A DNA stretch of 43,075 nt from an uncultured Clostridium sp. (GTDB lineage: Bacteria; Bacillota; Clostridia; TANB77; CAG-508). Made by a program: the position numbers and the translations under genes. This document shows, one piece after another, positions 36,336-43,075 of this stretch. Position 1 is the stretch's first letter; every line of letters starts with the position of its first letter. The notes under the pieces were generated by a model. It saw only the letters and a program-made list of their open reading frames with translations, ran no database searches and was not told where the DNA came from. The stretch lies in the NCBI GenBank assembly GCA_947641575.1, contig CANRQN010000011.1:1-43075 (forward strand), given 5' to 3'.

Positions 36336-37031
36336 TTAAATATTTTCTATCTTATAACCTATACCCCATATCACTTTTAAGTATTTTGGTTCTTTTGGAT
36401 TTATTTCAATTTTTTCTCTTATGTGTCTTATATGTACTGCTATTATATTGTCTGCCCCATATGCTTCATCTTCCCAAACGTTTTCATAGATTTGCTCTAT
36501 TGAGTATACTATTCCTTTGTTTTTTGTTAAAAATTTTAATATATTAAATTCTGTTGGTGTGAGTTTTACTTCTTTTCCTTCTACTGTCACTTTTTTTAAG
36601 TCATCATCTATTATAAGTTCTCCTGAATTATATACTTTTTTATTTTCTTCATTTGTAATTGTTCCAAGTTTTGTATATCTTCTTATTCCTGAATTAACTC
36701 TTGCAATTAATTCAAGTGGGTTAAATGGTTTTGTAACATAGTCGTCTGCACCTATATTTAATCCATTTATTTTGTCTTCGTCTTCTGATTTAGCTGATAA
36801 CATTATTACTGGTATAGTTTTTTCTTTTCTTATCTCTTCTATTGTTTCTATTCCATCTTTTTTTGGCATCATGATGTCTAGTATTATTAGGTGTACTTTA
36901 TTTTCTTTTAATACTTTTAGACATTCTTCTCCGTTATATGCCTTTAATACGTTATAGTTTTCTTTTACTAAATAAATTTCTATTGCTTTTACTATTTCTT
37001 TATCATCATCACAAACTAATATATTATACAT
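36336..37031 (-). CDS. OmpR-family response regulator
   Basis: 231 aa. Receiver domain with acidic pocket DDD (8-10), phospho-acceptor Asp52 in LIILDIMMPKKDG, Ser/Thr in MLSAKSE and Lys in VTKPFNPLEL. The C-terminal winged helix (LTPTEFNILKFL ... AVHIRHIREKI) binds DNA. First gene of the two-component operon. The VanR/YycF-like architecture does not identify the signal. No in-frame CGG. Confidence 0.94.
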   Translation of the reverse strand: MYNILVCDDDKEIVKAIEIYLVKENYNVLKAYNGEECLKVLKENKVHLIILDIMMPKKDGIETIEEIRKEKTIPVIMLSAKSEDEDKINGLNIGADDYVTKPFNPLELIARVNSGIRRYTKLGTITNEENKKVYNSGELIIDDDLKKVTVEGKEVKLTPTEFNILKFLTKNKGIVYSIEQIYENVWEDEAYGADNIIAVHIRHIREKIEINPKEPKYLKVIWGIGYKIENI

Positions 37032-37066
37032 TTCTATCTACCTTCCTCTTATCTTTTATATTAAAT

Positions 37067-37075
37067 ATTATATCA
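37067..37075 (-). promoter_or_regulatory. Extended -10 promoter of the two-component operon
   Basis: TGATATAAT on the minus strand (TGn plus TATAAT) about 36 bp before the response regulator ATG. No convincing -35 box. Confidence 0.45.
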
Positions 37076-37128
37076 CGTTTTGTCTTAAGAAAAAATAGAG
37101 GAAAGCTTAATTTTTTATTAAGTTAAGT

Positions 37129-37157
37129 TTGCAATTTTACATAATTTCTGATATAAT
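37129..37157 (+). promoter_or_regulatory. Promoter of cassette 4
   Basis: TTGCAA (37129-37134), 17 bp, TATAAT (37152-37157). It is AT-rich and host-like. A short inverted repeat (GCAC.../GTGC) sits in the leader. Confidence 0.7.
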
Positions 37158-37207
37158 ATTTAAGCACGCACGATTTGTGCAAATTTGAAAAAAGGAGATT
37201 TTATAAG

Positions 37208-37525
37208 ATGGGTGAGTACAAGTGGCGGCTGGTAGTCTCAAAAGATGGTCAGCCGGAGTTCTGTTACCTTGAAGCATTGCCTGAGGGTAAGCTGGTTGAT
37301 GCCAGCTATAAGCACATGCCTGGCGACATCGACTATTCGGAGGCTAAGGTCCTTCGAACCAATGTCAAACAGAAAATTCTGTTCTATATCGCAACTGGTC
37401 ATATCGGTGAGGATACCGAAAACAATGCTGTCGCAATGAAAATTGCTGGCATGATTCTCATTGACCGGCTCACAAATCCGAACTTTGTCCCGGATTCTTT
37501 GGATCCTGACAATTGGATTTGGTGA
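37208..37525 (+). CDS. Unrecognised 105-aa protein, GC-balanced cassette 4
   Basis: Family not recognised. Starts MGEYKWRLVVSKDGQPEFCY, mixed alpha/beta, ends in a Pro/Asp-rich NWIW tail. SD AAAAGGAG before ATG 37208. GC-balanced coding DNA with codons rare elsewhere here. Two in-frame CGG codons (R7, R87) must be Arg; a +1 shift at R7 would stop two codons later (GGC TGG TAG). Own promoter and intrinsic terminator, inserted between two divergent/convergent native operons. Confidence 0.7.
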   Translation: MGEYKWRLVVSKDGQPEFCYLEALPEGKLVDASYKHMPGDIDYSEAKVLRTNVKQKILFYIATGHIGEDTENNAVAMKIAGMILIDRLTNPNFVPDSLDPDNWIW

Positions 37526-37536
37526 AGTCTCCAAAC

Positions 37537-37568
37537 AAAAGCCCTAGCGAGAAATCGCTGGGGCTTTT
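37537..37568 (+). terminator. Terminator of cassette 4
   Basis: AAAAGCCC-AGCGA pairs with TCGCT-GGGCTTTT around a GAAA tetraloop, 11 bp after the stop. It can also act on rplS from the other side. Confidence 0.88.
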
Positions 37569-37584
37569 GTCTATATAATTTATT

Positions 37585-38157
37585 TTATTCTTCTGTCTTA
37601 TTTTCTTCAGCTTTAGCTTCTTCTTTTACTGGTTCTTCTTTTACAGCTTCAACTTTTTCTTCTGATACTGTATCTACTGTTTCTTCTACCACTGGATTTT
37701 CTGTTTCTATTGCTGGAGCTTCAACTGTTTCTACAGGTGTTTCTACTACTTCTTCTACTGGAGCTTCTTCATTAAGTGCTTCTTTTAAAACTATTTCTTT
37801 AGTTTCAATTCTTGCTCCTACTTTTTCTTTAGTTCTAGCAGACTTACCTAATCTATCTCTTAGATAGTATAGTTTAGCACGTCTTGCTTTACCTACTCTA
37901 ACTACTTCTACTTTTTCTACGTTTGGTGAATGTAGTAAAAATGTTTTTTCAACACCTACTCCATAAGATATTTTTCTTACTGTAAATGTTTCATTTACTC
38001 CTCCACCTTGTTTTTTAATTATTATTCCTTCGAATACCTGTATTCTTTCACGGTTTCCTTCTTTTATTTTAGCATGAACTCTTACTGTATTTCCAACATC
38101 TAGTACTGGAACTTTTTCTTTTAATTGTTCATGTTCAATTGACTTAATTATGTCCAT
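37585..38157 (-). CDS. rplS: 50S ribosomal protein L19 with long acidic C-terminal extension
   Basis: 190 aa. The first 115 or so residues are canonical L19 ([54 protein letters not shown]). The remaining 75 form an acidic Glu/Val/Pro-rich low-complexity tail ([13 protein letters not shown]..., ending EENKTEE) that ordinary L19 lacks. Last gene of the rpsP-trmD operon. No in-frame CGG. Confidence 0.93.
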   Translation of the reverse strand: MDIIKSIEHEQLKEKVPVLDVGNTVRVHAKIKEGNRERIQVFEGIIIKKQGGGVNETFTVRKISYGVGVEKTFLLHSPNVEKVEVVRVGKARRAKLYYLRDRLGKSARTKEKVGARIETKEIVLKEALNEEAPVEEVVETPVETVEAPAIETENPVVEETVDTVSEEKVEAVKEEPVKEEAKAEENKTEE

Positions 38158-38177
38158 TATTCTTTCTCCTTTCTTTT

Positions 38178-38843
38178 TTATATAAGGTCAGGTCTTTTTT
38201 TCTTTGTAATTTCTAAGGCCTTTTCTTTTCTCCATTTTTCTATATTCTCATGGTGTCCGACTAAGCAAAACTTCTGGAACCTTTTTTCCATGAAATTCTT
38301 CTGGTCTTGTGTACTGTGGATATTCTAGCAAATTCTCTTTTGAAAAGCTTTCTTCTTCTATTGATTCTTTTGCGAGTACCCCATCTACATATCTTGAAAC
38401 ACTATCAATAACTACCATTGCTGGAAGTTCTCCACCTGTTAAAACATAGTCACCAATGGATATTTCTTCACTTGCAATCTCATCTATAACTCTTTGGTCA
38501 ATACCTTCATAATGCCCGGCAAAGTAAGATAATGTGCTTTTCTTTGCTTAAATGTTTCACTTCATTTTGATTTAGTTTTTTCCCTTGTGGAGATAAGTAT
38601 ATAACTTTTGCGTCATCTGTTTTTACAGATTCATATGCATCATACACTACATTTGGCATCATTACCATGCCAGCTCCTCCTCCGATAAGGTGTATCATCT
38701 ACTTTCTTGTGCTTGTTTTTTGAAAAATCTCTAATATTTATAAGTTCTATATCTATTAGTCCTTTTTCTATTCCTCTTCCTATTATACTTGTTTTAAATC
38801 CATCAAACATCTCTGGAAAAAGTGTTAACACACTAAACTTCAT
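38178..38843 (-). CDS. trmD: tRNA (guanine-37-N1)-methyltransferase TrmD, needs three +1 shifts at CGG
   Basis: SPOUT enzyme that makes m1G37 in tRNAs with G36-G37, 220 aa after joining. The frame breaks at 38684 (codon 54), 38518 (codon 109) and 38259 (codon 195). Skipping each C restores [27 protein letters not shown] (the knot/SAM pocket) and [13 protein letters not shown]. All three are hallmark TrmD motifs. It ends KKKRPDLI at TAA 38178. SD GGAGG lies inside the end of rimM. m1G37 is the modification that suppresses +1 frameshifting, which makes the three shifts here especially notable. Confidence 0.95.
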
Positions 38844-38848
38844 TTTCT

Positions 38849-39364
38849 TTACTTCCTCCGAATCAAACCTTCTAAAAGATGTACTATCATTTTTTTATTT
38901 TCTATATCTACATCTTTTATTACTTCTCCTATTGCTGGGAGTAAGGTTTGCTTTCCAAGCTCATCTTTTACAACATATACATCATTACTTCCTGTAGGAA
39001 ATACATCAATTAACGTTCCAAGTAGTAACCCTTCTTCTGTTACAACTTCTAGTCCTATCAAATCTACTATGAAGTATGTATCATCTGGAAGCTTAACTGC
39101 ATCTTTTCTATCTATTTTGATATAGCAGTTTTTATATTCTAAAGTATCATTTATATCATCTATTCCTTTTAGTTTTATTAAAACTAAGTTTTTATGATAT
39201 TTTACTTCTTCTATTTCCATTTGAGTTATTTTCTTGTTCTTTTCTATATATATTGTTTTTAAATCATCATACCTATGAACATCATCTGTAAATGGTACGA
39301 CTTTTAAGAAGCCTTTTATTCCATATGAATTTACTATTTGACCTATTTCTAATAAGTTATCCAT
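38849..39364 (-). CDS. rimM: Ribosome maturation factor RimM
   Basis: Assembly factor of the 30S head, 171 aa with CGG read as Arg. N-terminal [18 protein letters not shown]-barrel block [12 protein letters not shown], and C-terminal VHLLEGLI. The third codon from the end is CGG (38860). Read as Arg the protein ends GLIRRK at 38849. With the +1 rule it ends [11 protein letters not shown] at TAG 38833 and overlaps trmD by 11 nt. Both are plausible because the family end is variable and the GGAGG here is the trmD SD. This is the only native CGG whose reading I cannot decide. Confidence 0.92.
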   Translation of the reverse strand: MDNLLEIGQIVNSYGIKGFLKVVPFTDDVHRYDDLKTIYIEKNKKITQMEIEEVKYHKNLVLIKLKGIDDINDTLEYKNCYIKIDRKDAVKLPDDTYFIVDLIGLEVVTEEGLLLGTLIDVFPTGSNDVYVVKDELGKQTLLPAIGEVIKDVDIENKKMIVHLLEGLIRRK

Positions 39365-39378
39365 GTATGCTCCTTATT

Positions 39379-39609
39379 TTAATCTACAAATTCTATTTGT
39401 ACTTTCTTTTGTTCTTTGGTACTAGCTGCCTTGAAAATTGTTCTTATTGACTTAGCAATTCTACCTTCTTTTCCAATTACTCTACCCATATCTTTACTTG
39501 AAACTTTTACTTCAAATACTGTTTCTCTACCTTTTTGTACTTCTGTTATTTGTATTTCATTTTTTTCTTCTACTAGGGCTTCAATAATTGTTTGTAAGAT
39601 TTCTTTCAT
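39379..39609 (-). CDS. khpA: KH-domain RNA-binding protein KhpA (YlqC)
   Basis: 76 aa single KH domain with the GxxG loop in DMGRVIGKEGRIAKSIRTI. Canonical position between rpsP and rimM. No in-frame CGG. Confidence 0.94.
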   Translation of the reverse strand: MKEILQTIIEALVEEKNEIQITEVQKGRETVFEVKVSSKDMGRVIGKEGRIAKSIRTIFKAASTKEQKKVQIEFVD

Positions 39610-39620
39610 AACGTACCTCC

Positions 39621-39851
39621 TTAGGCTTTCTCTATTAGAGCCTTAACTGTATCAGTTGGTCTTGCTCCATTTTTCATCCATTCAGCACATTTTTCTTTGT
39701 CTAAATTGATTACAGCTGGACTTTTCATAGGGTCATATGTTCCTATTTGCTCTATTATTTTGCCATCTCTTGGAGATCTTGAGTCTGCAACTACGATGTG
39801 ATAGAAAGGTGCTTTTTTCTTTCCTATTCTTTGTAATCTGATTTTTACCAT
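39621..39851 (-). CDS. rpsP: 30S ribosomal protein S16
   Basis: 76 aa, canonical: [49 protein letters not shown] upstream. Heads the rpsP-khpA-rimM-trmD-rplS run. No in-frame CGG. Confidence 0.97.
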   Translation of the reverse strand: MVKIRLQRIGKKKAPFYHIVVADSRSPRDGKIIEQIGTYDPMKSPAVINLDKEKCAEWMKNGARPTDTVKALIEKA

Positions 39852-39875
39852 TTGGTTATCCCTCCTTTTATTCTA

Positions 39876-39932
39876 GATGTTAGAAGTTAGAGGTTAGAAG
39901 TTAGATTAAATCTAGTTTCTAAGTTTCTAGTC
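39876..39932. repeat. TTAGAAG-type direct repeats before rpsP
   Basis: GTTAGAAGTTAGAGGTTAGA followed by AGTTAG, then a partial inverted copy (CTAGTTTCTAAGTTTCTAG). The motif resembles the TTAGATATTAGAA repeats at 12803-12845. Simple repeats of this kind occur before genes; function unknown. Confidence 0.5.
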
Positions 39933-39969
39933 TTCTTTTCTAGTTAATATATATTTAAAAATTTAATAA

Positions 39970-41324
39970 CTATATTTTTAGGTTCTTTAGGTCATCCATA
40001 TTTAAGCCTTTTAACGCATTTTTCATTCCACCTTTTTTACTTTTCATTTGTTTCATCATTTTCTGTGTCATTTCAAAAGATTTCATGAATTTATTTATGT
40101 CTTGTACTGTTGTTCCTGAACCTGCAGCTATTCTTTGTCTTCTACTTCCATTTAGTATTTTTGGATTTTTTCTTTCCTTTTTTGTCATTGAACAAATCAT
40201 AGCTTCTATTTTTACAAATTCTTTGTCATCTATTTTTATATCACCAAGTTTGTTAGCTCCTGGTAGCATTTTTAGTATTGATGAAAATGAACCCATTTTT
40301 TTCATTTGTCTAATTTGCGCTAAATAATCGTCTAAATCAAATTCTTGCTTCCTTAGCTGTTTTTCAAGGGCAATAGCCTCTTCTTCATCAAATGCTTCTT
40401 CTGCTTTTTCTATTATTGATAAGACATCTCCCATTCCGAGTATTCTCTCTGCCATTCTGCTTGGGTAAAATATCTCTATATCACTTAGTTTTTCTCCGCA
40501 CAGCTGCAAATTTTATTGGTCTTCCTGTAACTTTTTTTACTGATAATGCGGCACCTCCACGAGTGTCTCCATCTAATTTTGTAAGAATTACTCCATCTAT
40601 TCCAAGTTCTTTATTAAATGTGTCTCCGACATTTACTGCATCTTGACCTGTCATACTGTCTACTACTAATAAAATTTCATGTGGCTTTACATTTTGTTTT
40701 ACATTCTTTAGTTCTCCCATTAACTCTTCATCTATATGTAATCTTCCTGCTGTATCTAATATTACTACATCATTTAGCTTAGTGATTGCCACATTCATTG
40801 CTTGTTTTGCAATATGCACTACATCTTTTGAATTTTCATTTGCAAATACTGGTATATTTAAACTCGCTCCGACTACTTGAAGTTGTTTTATTGCTGCTGG
40901 TCTATATACATCACATGCAACTAGTAAAGGTTTCTTTCCTTGCTTTCTTAAAAGGTTTGCAAGTTTGCCACAAGTTGTTGTCTTTCCTGAACCTTGAAGT
41001 CCGAACTAACATTATTACTGTTGGTGGATTTGGTGTAAAAGCAATTTTGCTTTCTTCTCCTCCAAGTAATTCTACTAATTCGTCTCTTACGATTTTTATT
41101 ACTTGTTGCCCTGGAGTAAGTGATTTTAACACATCACTACCTAATGCCTTTTTTTCTACTTCTGCTATAAATTCTTTTACTATTTTATAGTTTACGTCTG
41201 CTTCTAAAAGTGCAAGTTTAACTTCTCTTAAAATTTCTTTTAAATCATTCTCTGTTATTCTTGCTTTTCCTCTAAGCTTTCTTGTTATTCCTTGTAGCCT
41301 TGATGATAATCCTTCAAAAGCCAT
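39970..41324 (-). CDS. ffh: Signal recognition particle protein Ffh, needs two +1 shifts at CGG
   Basis: GTPase of the SRP targeting pathway, 450 aa after joining. N domain [21 protein letters not shown] domain, then a Met-rich M domain ([19 protein letters not shown]). The shift at 41003 (codon 108) gives [18 protein letters not shown], the G1 P-loop; the conventional frame gives [13 protein letters not shown]. The shift at 40498 (codon 276) gives [20 protein letters not shown]; the conventional frame gives AAVRRKTK and stops. Start ATG 41324 with GGAG upstream; the longer ORF start is unlikely. Ffh is essential, so both shifts must work. Confidence 0.96.
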
Positions 41325-41381
41325 ATTAGTTTTCTCCTTTTCTTTATTTGAAAGAATAAACTTTTTTCTCTCAAGCACCGT

Positions 41382-41730
41382 TTATACTATACATTGTAAT
41401 TCTTGCATGACATTTGCTAAGATACTTGCTATTTCTTCGTCAGTGTATTTAGTCTGGATTTCTGAAATTTCAGATAATATCTTCTGTATCTGTTTTTCTT
41501 GTTTTTGTACTTTTTTCATAATTCCAAGTTTTTCTTCTAATCCGAAAAAGTTTCTTCTCTCCTTTCGCAATACTATCTTTCACGGCTTGCCTTGTTATTC
41601 CGTTAGCTTCTGCTACTTCTGCAAGTGATAAATTTTCATTATAGTATAAATCTAATATATCTTGCTGCTTTTCTGTAAGTAATTCCCCATATATGTCGCA
41701 TAGCAAACCGATTTGAACATTTTTATCCAT
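41382..41730 (-). CDS. ylxM: YlxM-family HTH protein, needs +1 shift at CGG (41544-41542)
   Basis: 115 aa after joining, normal for YlxM. Sigma-70 region-4-like HTH: LLTEKQQDILDLYYNENLSL, AEVAEANGITRQAVKDSI, KGEKKL. At codon 63 the conventional frame reads KKLFRIRRKTW. Skipping the C at 41544 gives KKLFGLEEKLGIMKK, matching the LxxYEEKLGLxxK pattern of the family. SD GAGG before ATG 41730. It precedes ffh, the canonical pairing. Confidence 0.92.
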
Positions 41731-41760
41731 TCTTTCACCTCGCATGTGTAATGCTATATT

Positions 41761-41789
41761 ACTTTACACTATTTTTTTGCTTTTGTCAA
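41761..41789 (-). promoter_or_regulatory. Promoter of ylxM-ffh
   Basis: On the minus strand, TTGACA (41789-41784), 17 bp, TAAAGT (41766-41761), about 31 bp before the ylxM ATG. Confidence 0.75.
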
Positions 41790-41878
41790 GGGTTTTTGGA
41801 GAATTTATACAAAAAACTTAAATATAAAAATAAATTCCAGTAAAGGAACAATAGGAATTTAGTTTTGAATAAAATTAA

Positions 41879-41981
41879 TGCCTTATAAATAGAAATTTAA
41901 AATAAATGTCCATTTATAAAGCATTATCCCCCCATTTTATGTAATTTAATTGACTATCCATATAAATAATCAATTAAATTA
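41879..41981 (-). terminator. Two hairpins downstream of the coiled-coil gene
   Basis: TAATTTAATTGA / TCAATTAAATTA (41942-41981) overlaps the stop codon. A second stem AATGC-TTATAAAT / ATTTATAA-GGCATT (41879-41931) follows. Neither has a clear U-run. The 230-bp gap between this gene and ylxM otherwise holds only the ylxM promoter. Confidence 0.5.
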
Positions 41982-42474
41982 CGCTTGTCTTTTGTCTTTG
42001 AATTAAGTCTATCATAAATGCATGTTGTTTGTGATTTTTGATTTCATTTTCTTTAAGTGTTTCTTTAATATCCTTTATGTCTTTTTTCATCTCTTGCATT
42101 TCTTCTCTCATACTCTTTTGTTCTTTTTTAATTTCTTTTGTATCTGATTTGAATTCTTTTCTTAAATCTTCCATGTCTGATTTGAATTCTGCTCTTAGTC
42201 CTTCCATATCAGCTTTGAATTCTGCTCTTAGTCCTTCCATATCAGCTTTGAATTCTGCTCTTAATCCTTTCATATCAGCTTTGAATTCTGCTCTTAATCC
42301 TTCCATGTCTGATTTAAGTTCTGCGCTTAATCTTTCCATATCTGATCTAAATTCTGCTCTTAGTTCTTCTTTAGTTTGTTCAAGCTTGTTTGATAAATCA
42401 TCCATTCTTGTTGTTAGATTAGTTTGTACTAGATTTATTAAATCTACAAGTGTCTTAAATTGTTCATCTTTCAT
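41974..42474 (-). CDS. Coiled-coil protein with seven 11-residue repeats
   Basis: 166 aa. The middle (residues 37-113) is seven tandem copies of an 11-residue unit of the form GLRAEFKADME, a hendecad coiled coil. The flanks are also helical (TRMDDLSNKLEQTKEEL; MREEMQEMKKDIKDIKETLK). No signal peptide or TM. The function is not recognisable; such proteins often act as spacers or adaptors. DNA repeats are 33 bp with few silent changes, implying recent expansion. SD GGAGG upstream. No in-frame CGG. Confidence 0.75.
   Translation of the reverse strand: MKDEQFKTLVDLINLVQTNLTTRMDDLSNKLEQTKEELRAEFRSDMERLSAELKSDMEGLRAEFKADMKGLRAEFKADMEGLRAEFKADMEGLRAEFKSDMEDLRKEFKSDTKEIKKEQKSMREEMQEMKKDIKDIKETLKENEIKNHKQHAFMIDLIQRQKTSVI
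42136..42366 (-). repeat. 33-bp tandem repeat, seven copies, in coding sequence
   Basis: In-phase 33-bp units coding GLRAEFKADME variants. The three central copies are nearly identical at the DNA level, so copy number may vary between strains. Confidence 0.85.
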
Positions 42475-42583
42475 ATTTTCTCACCTCCTTTGCTGTAAGA
42501 GAATTTTATCATGTTATAATATTATTGTCAATATATTTTTTTAATTTTGGAGTTATCTTTTTGAGTTTTTTAACTATATGGTA

Positions 42584-42622
42584 AACCTCTAAGTAACCTA
42601 TATTTTGTTACTTAGAGGTTTG
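42584..42622. terminator. Hairpin between the coiled-coil and Cys-rich genes
   Basis: The stem AAACCTCTAAGTAAC / GTTACTTAGAGGTTT, 15 bp, has a 9-nt loop. It follows the Cys-rich gene on the minus strand. Confidence 0.65.
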
Positions 42623-42648
42623 TTTATTTTAATGAAGCTAATATATTT

Positions 42649-43075
42649 TTAACTATGATATTGTGATACATTGTTCCCATGCATAGAGCAGAAGTAGTGT
42701 GACGATCTTGCCCCGTGCGAACAAATTGTATAGCTAGGCGTATGGTTAGGACAAGCCTCCTCCCTCACATTCGTACAAATGGACGGTGGTTCCACTCGCT
42801 GCACATGCACGCAGTTTTCTTGAATACAATATTTGACGTCACCACAAGTAGTACATTTGACCGTCCAATGGTAGACTGGAGCTTGACACGCACCGCAGTT
42901 GCTAGTGCCACTACTCGCAAGAGAAAATTTTCCTCCACACTTAGTGGATACACTATTGGTTCCACCACAATGTTGACAATGAACACTCTTATCGAATGGT
43001 CCTGTGCAAGATCCACCCAAACAATACGTCTGTACATCAAATTTTGCTACTGCAGTTGATGCATTATATGTATCT
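42649..43075 (-). CDS. Cys/His-rich protein, 5' end outside window
   Basis: Partial: 141 visible residues, the frame being open to the window edge. At least ten CxxC/CxxH-type pairs (HCQHCGG, CGACQA, CTTCGDVKYC, CNH-like ends) suggest tandem zinc ribbons or disulfide-rich units. Codon use is GC-richer than the neighbours, as in the four cassettes. No in-frame CGG in the visible part. Family not recognised. Confidence 0.65.
   Translation of the reverse strand, partial: DTYNASTAVAKFDVQTYCLGGSCTGPFDKSVHCQHCGGTNSVSTKCGGKFSLASSGTSNCGACQAPVYHWTVKCTTCGDVKYCIQENCVHVQRVEPPSICTNVREEACPNHTPSYTICSHGARSSHYFCSMHGNNVSQYHS

Noticed and set aside
3584-41730. The 14 split genes as pseudogenes or genome decay
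   Set aside because: All breaks are the same one-base event at CGG, both halves are fully conserved, and several genes are essential and single-copy. Decay would give mixed indels and stops.
3584-41730. Sequencing or assembly error adding a C
   Set aside because: Errors have no reason to fall only at codon boundaries before in-frame GGN. Out-of-phase CGG in the same genes and in intact genes shows no indel. I cannot inspect reads, so this stays the first thing to check.
3584-41730. Simple reassignment of CGG to another amino acid
   Set aside because: A triplet reassignment would not restore the reading frame; one base must be skipped at each site.
3584-41730. Classical P-site slippage as in prfB or Ty elements
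   Set aside because: The preceding codons are highly varied, many cannot re-pair one base downstream (for example AAG to AGC, ACA to CAC), and I saw no common upstream SD-like or downstream stem element.
42136-42366. 33-bp repeats as a CRISPR array
   Set aside because: Repeats are contiguous without spacers, in phase, and code for a coiled coil.

Overview
The window is a compact, very AT-rich stretch of a Firmicutes chromosome, most like an uncultured clostridial lineage. The evidence is the canonical clusters ylxM-ffh-rpsP-khpA-rimM-trmD-rplS, tig-clpP-clpX, remA-rpoZ-gmk, infC-rpmI-rplT and ftsE-ftsX-M23 peptidase-ctpA, together with strong Shine-Dalgarno sites and a 17-bp-spaced TTGACA/TATAAT promoter style. 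Nearly everything is on the minus strand. The plus strand carries only infC-rpmI-rplT and a few short genes.

Main observation: 14 native-looking genes, many of them normally essential (ffh, valS, gmk, trmD, ftsE, cysteine desulfurase, uvrA), are broken in the conventional reading. Each break is the same event: an in-frame CGG that must be read as C+GGN, so one C is skipped and a conserved glycine is restored. I count 27 such sites. They lie in ftsE (1), cysteine desulfurase (5), gmk (1), a TIGR04086-like membrane protein (3), a 71-aa protein (2), rarA (2), an ArsP_2-like permease (2), valS (1), a 63-aa membrane protein (1), uvrA (1), a histidine kinase (2), trmD (3), ffh (2) and ylxM (1). In the intact native genes I found no in-frame CGG used as Arg; the one ambiguous case is the last codons of rimM. 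This points to an organism in which CGG is not an arginine codon but a +1 frameshift signal, or a quadruplet CGGN read as Gly. Coordinates of the 14 CDS features below span the sites, so they are not simple multiples of three.

Layout, left to right: partial tRNA-Val; ctpA, M23 hydrolase, ftsX, ftsE (division and peptidoglycan hydrolysis); acyl-CoA ligase; cysteine desulfurase; a GC-richer single-gene cassette; ileS; clpX, clpP, tig; an ORF6N protein; gmk, rpoZ, remA; a second cassette; infC-rpmI-rplT (+) with a leader; TIGR04086 protein; a small + gene converging on rarA; ruvA; a short + gene; trmL; ArsP_2 permease; a third cassette; CaCA exchanger; valS; L,D-transpeptidase; small membrane protein; a HigBA-type toxin-antitoxin pair; Asn-rich peptide (+); uvrA; a 22-aa peptide gene (+); sensor kinase and response regulator; a fourth cassette (+); rplS, trmD, rimM, khpA, rpsP, ffh, ylxM; a coiled-coil repeat protein; and a Cys-rich gene cut by the window end.

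The four cassettes (7752-8018, 17559-18203, 24384-24752, 37208-37525) differ from their surroundings. Their coding sequence is GC-balanced, yet each has an AT-rich host-like promoter and its own hairpin terminator, and each uses CGG as an ordinary Arg codon. Under the frameshift rule all four would be truncated. They are therefore either recent arrivals that meet a decoding barrier or a clue that CGG decoding depends on context. Intergenic regions hold REP-like palindromes with a GGGACG core just after stop codons, and two copies of a structured element starting TTGCTAGGCA.
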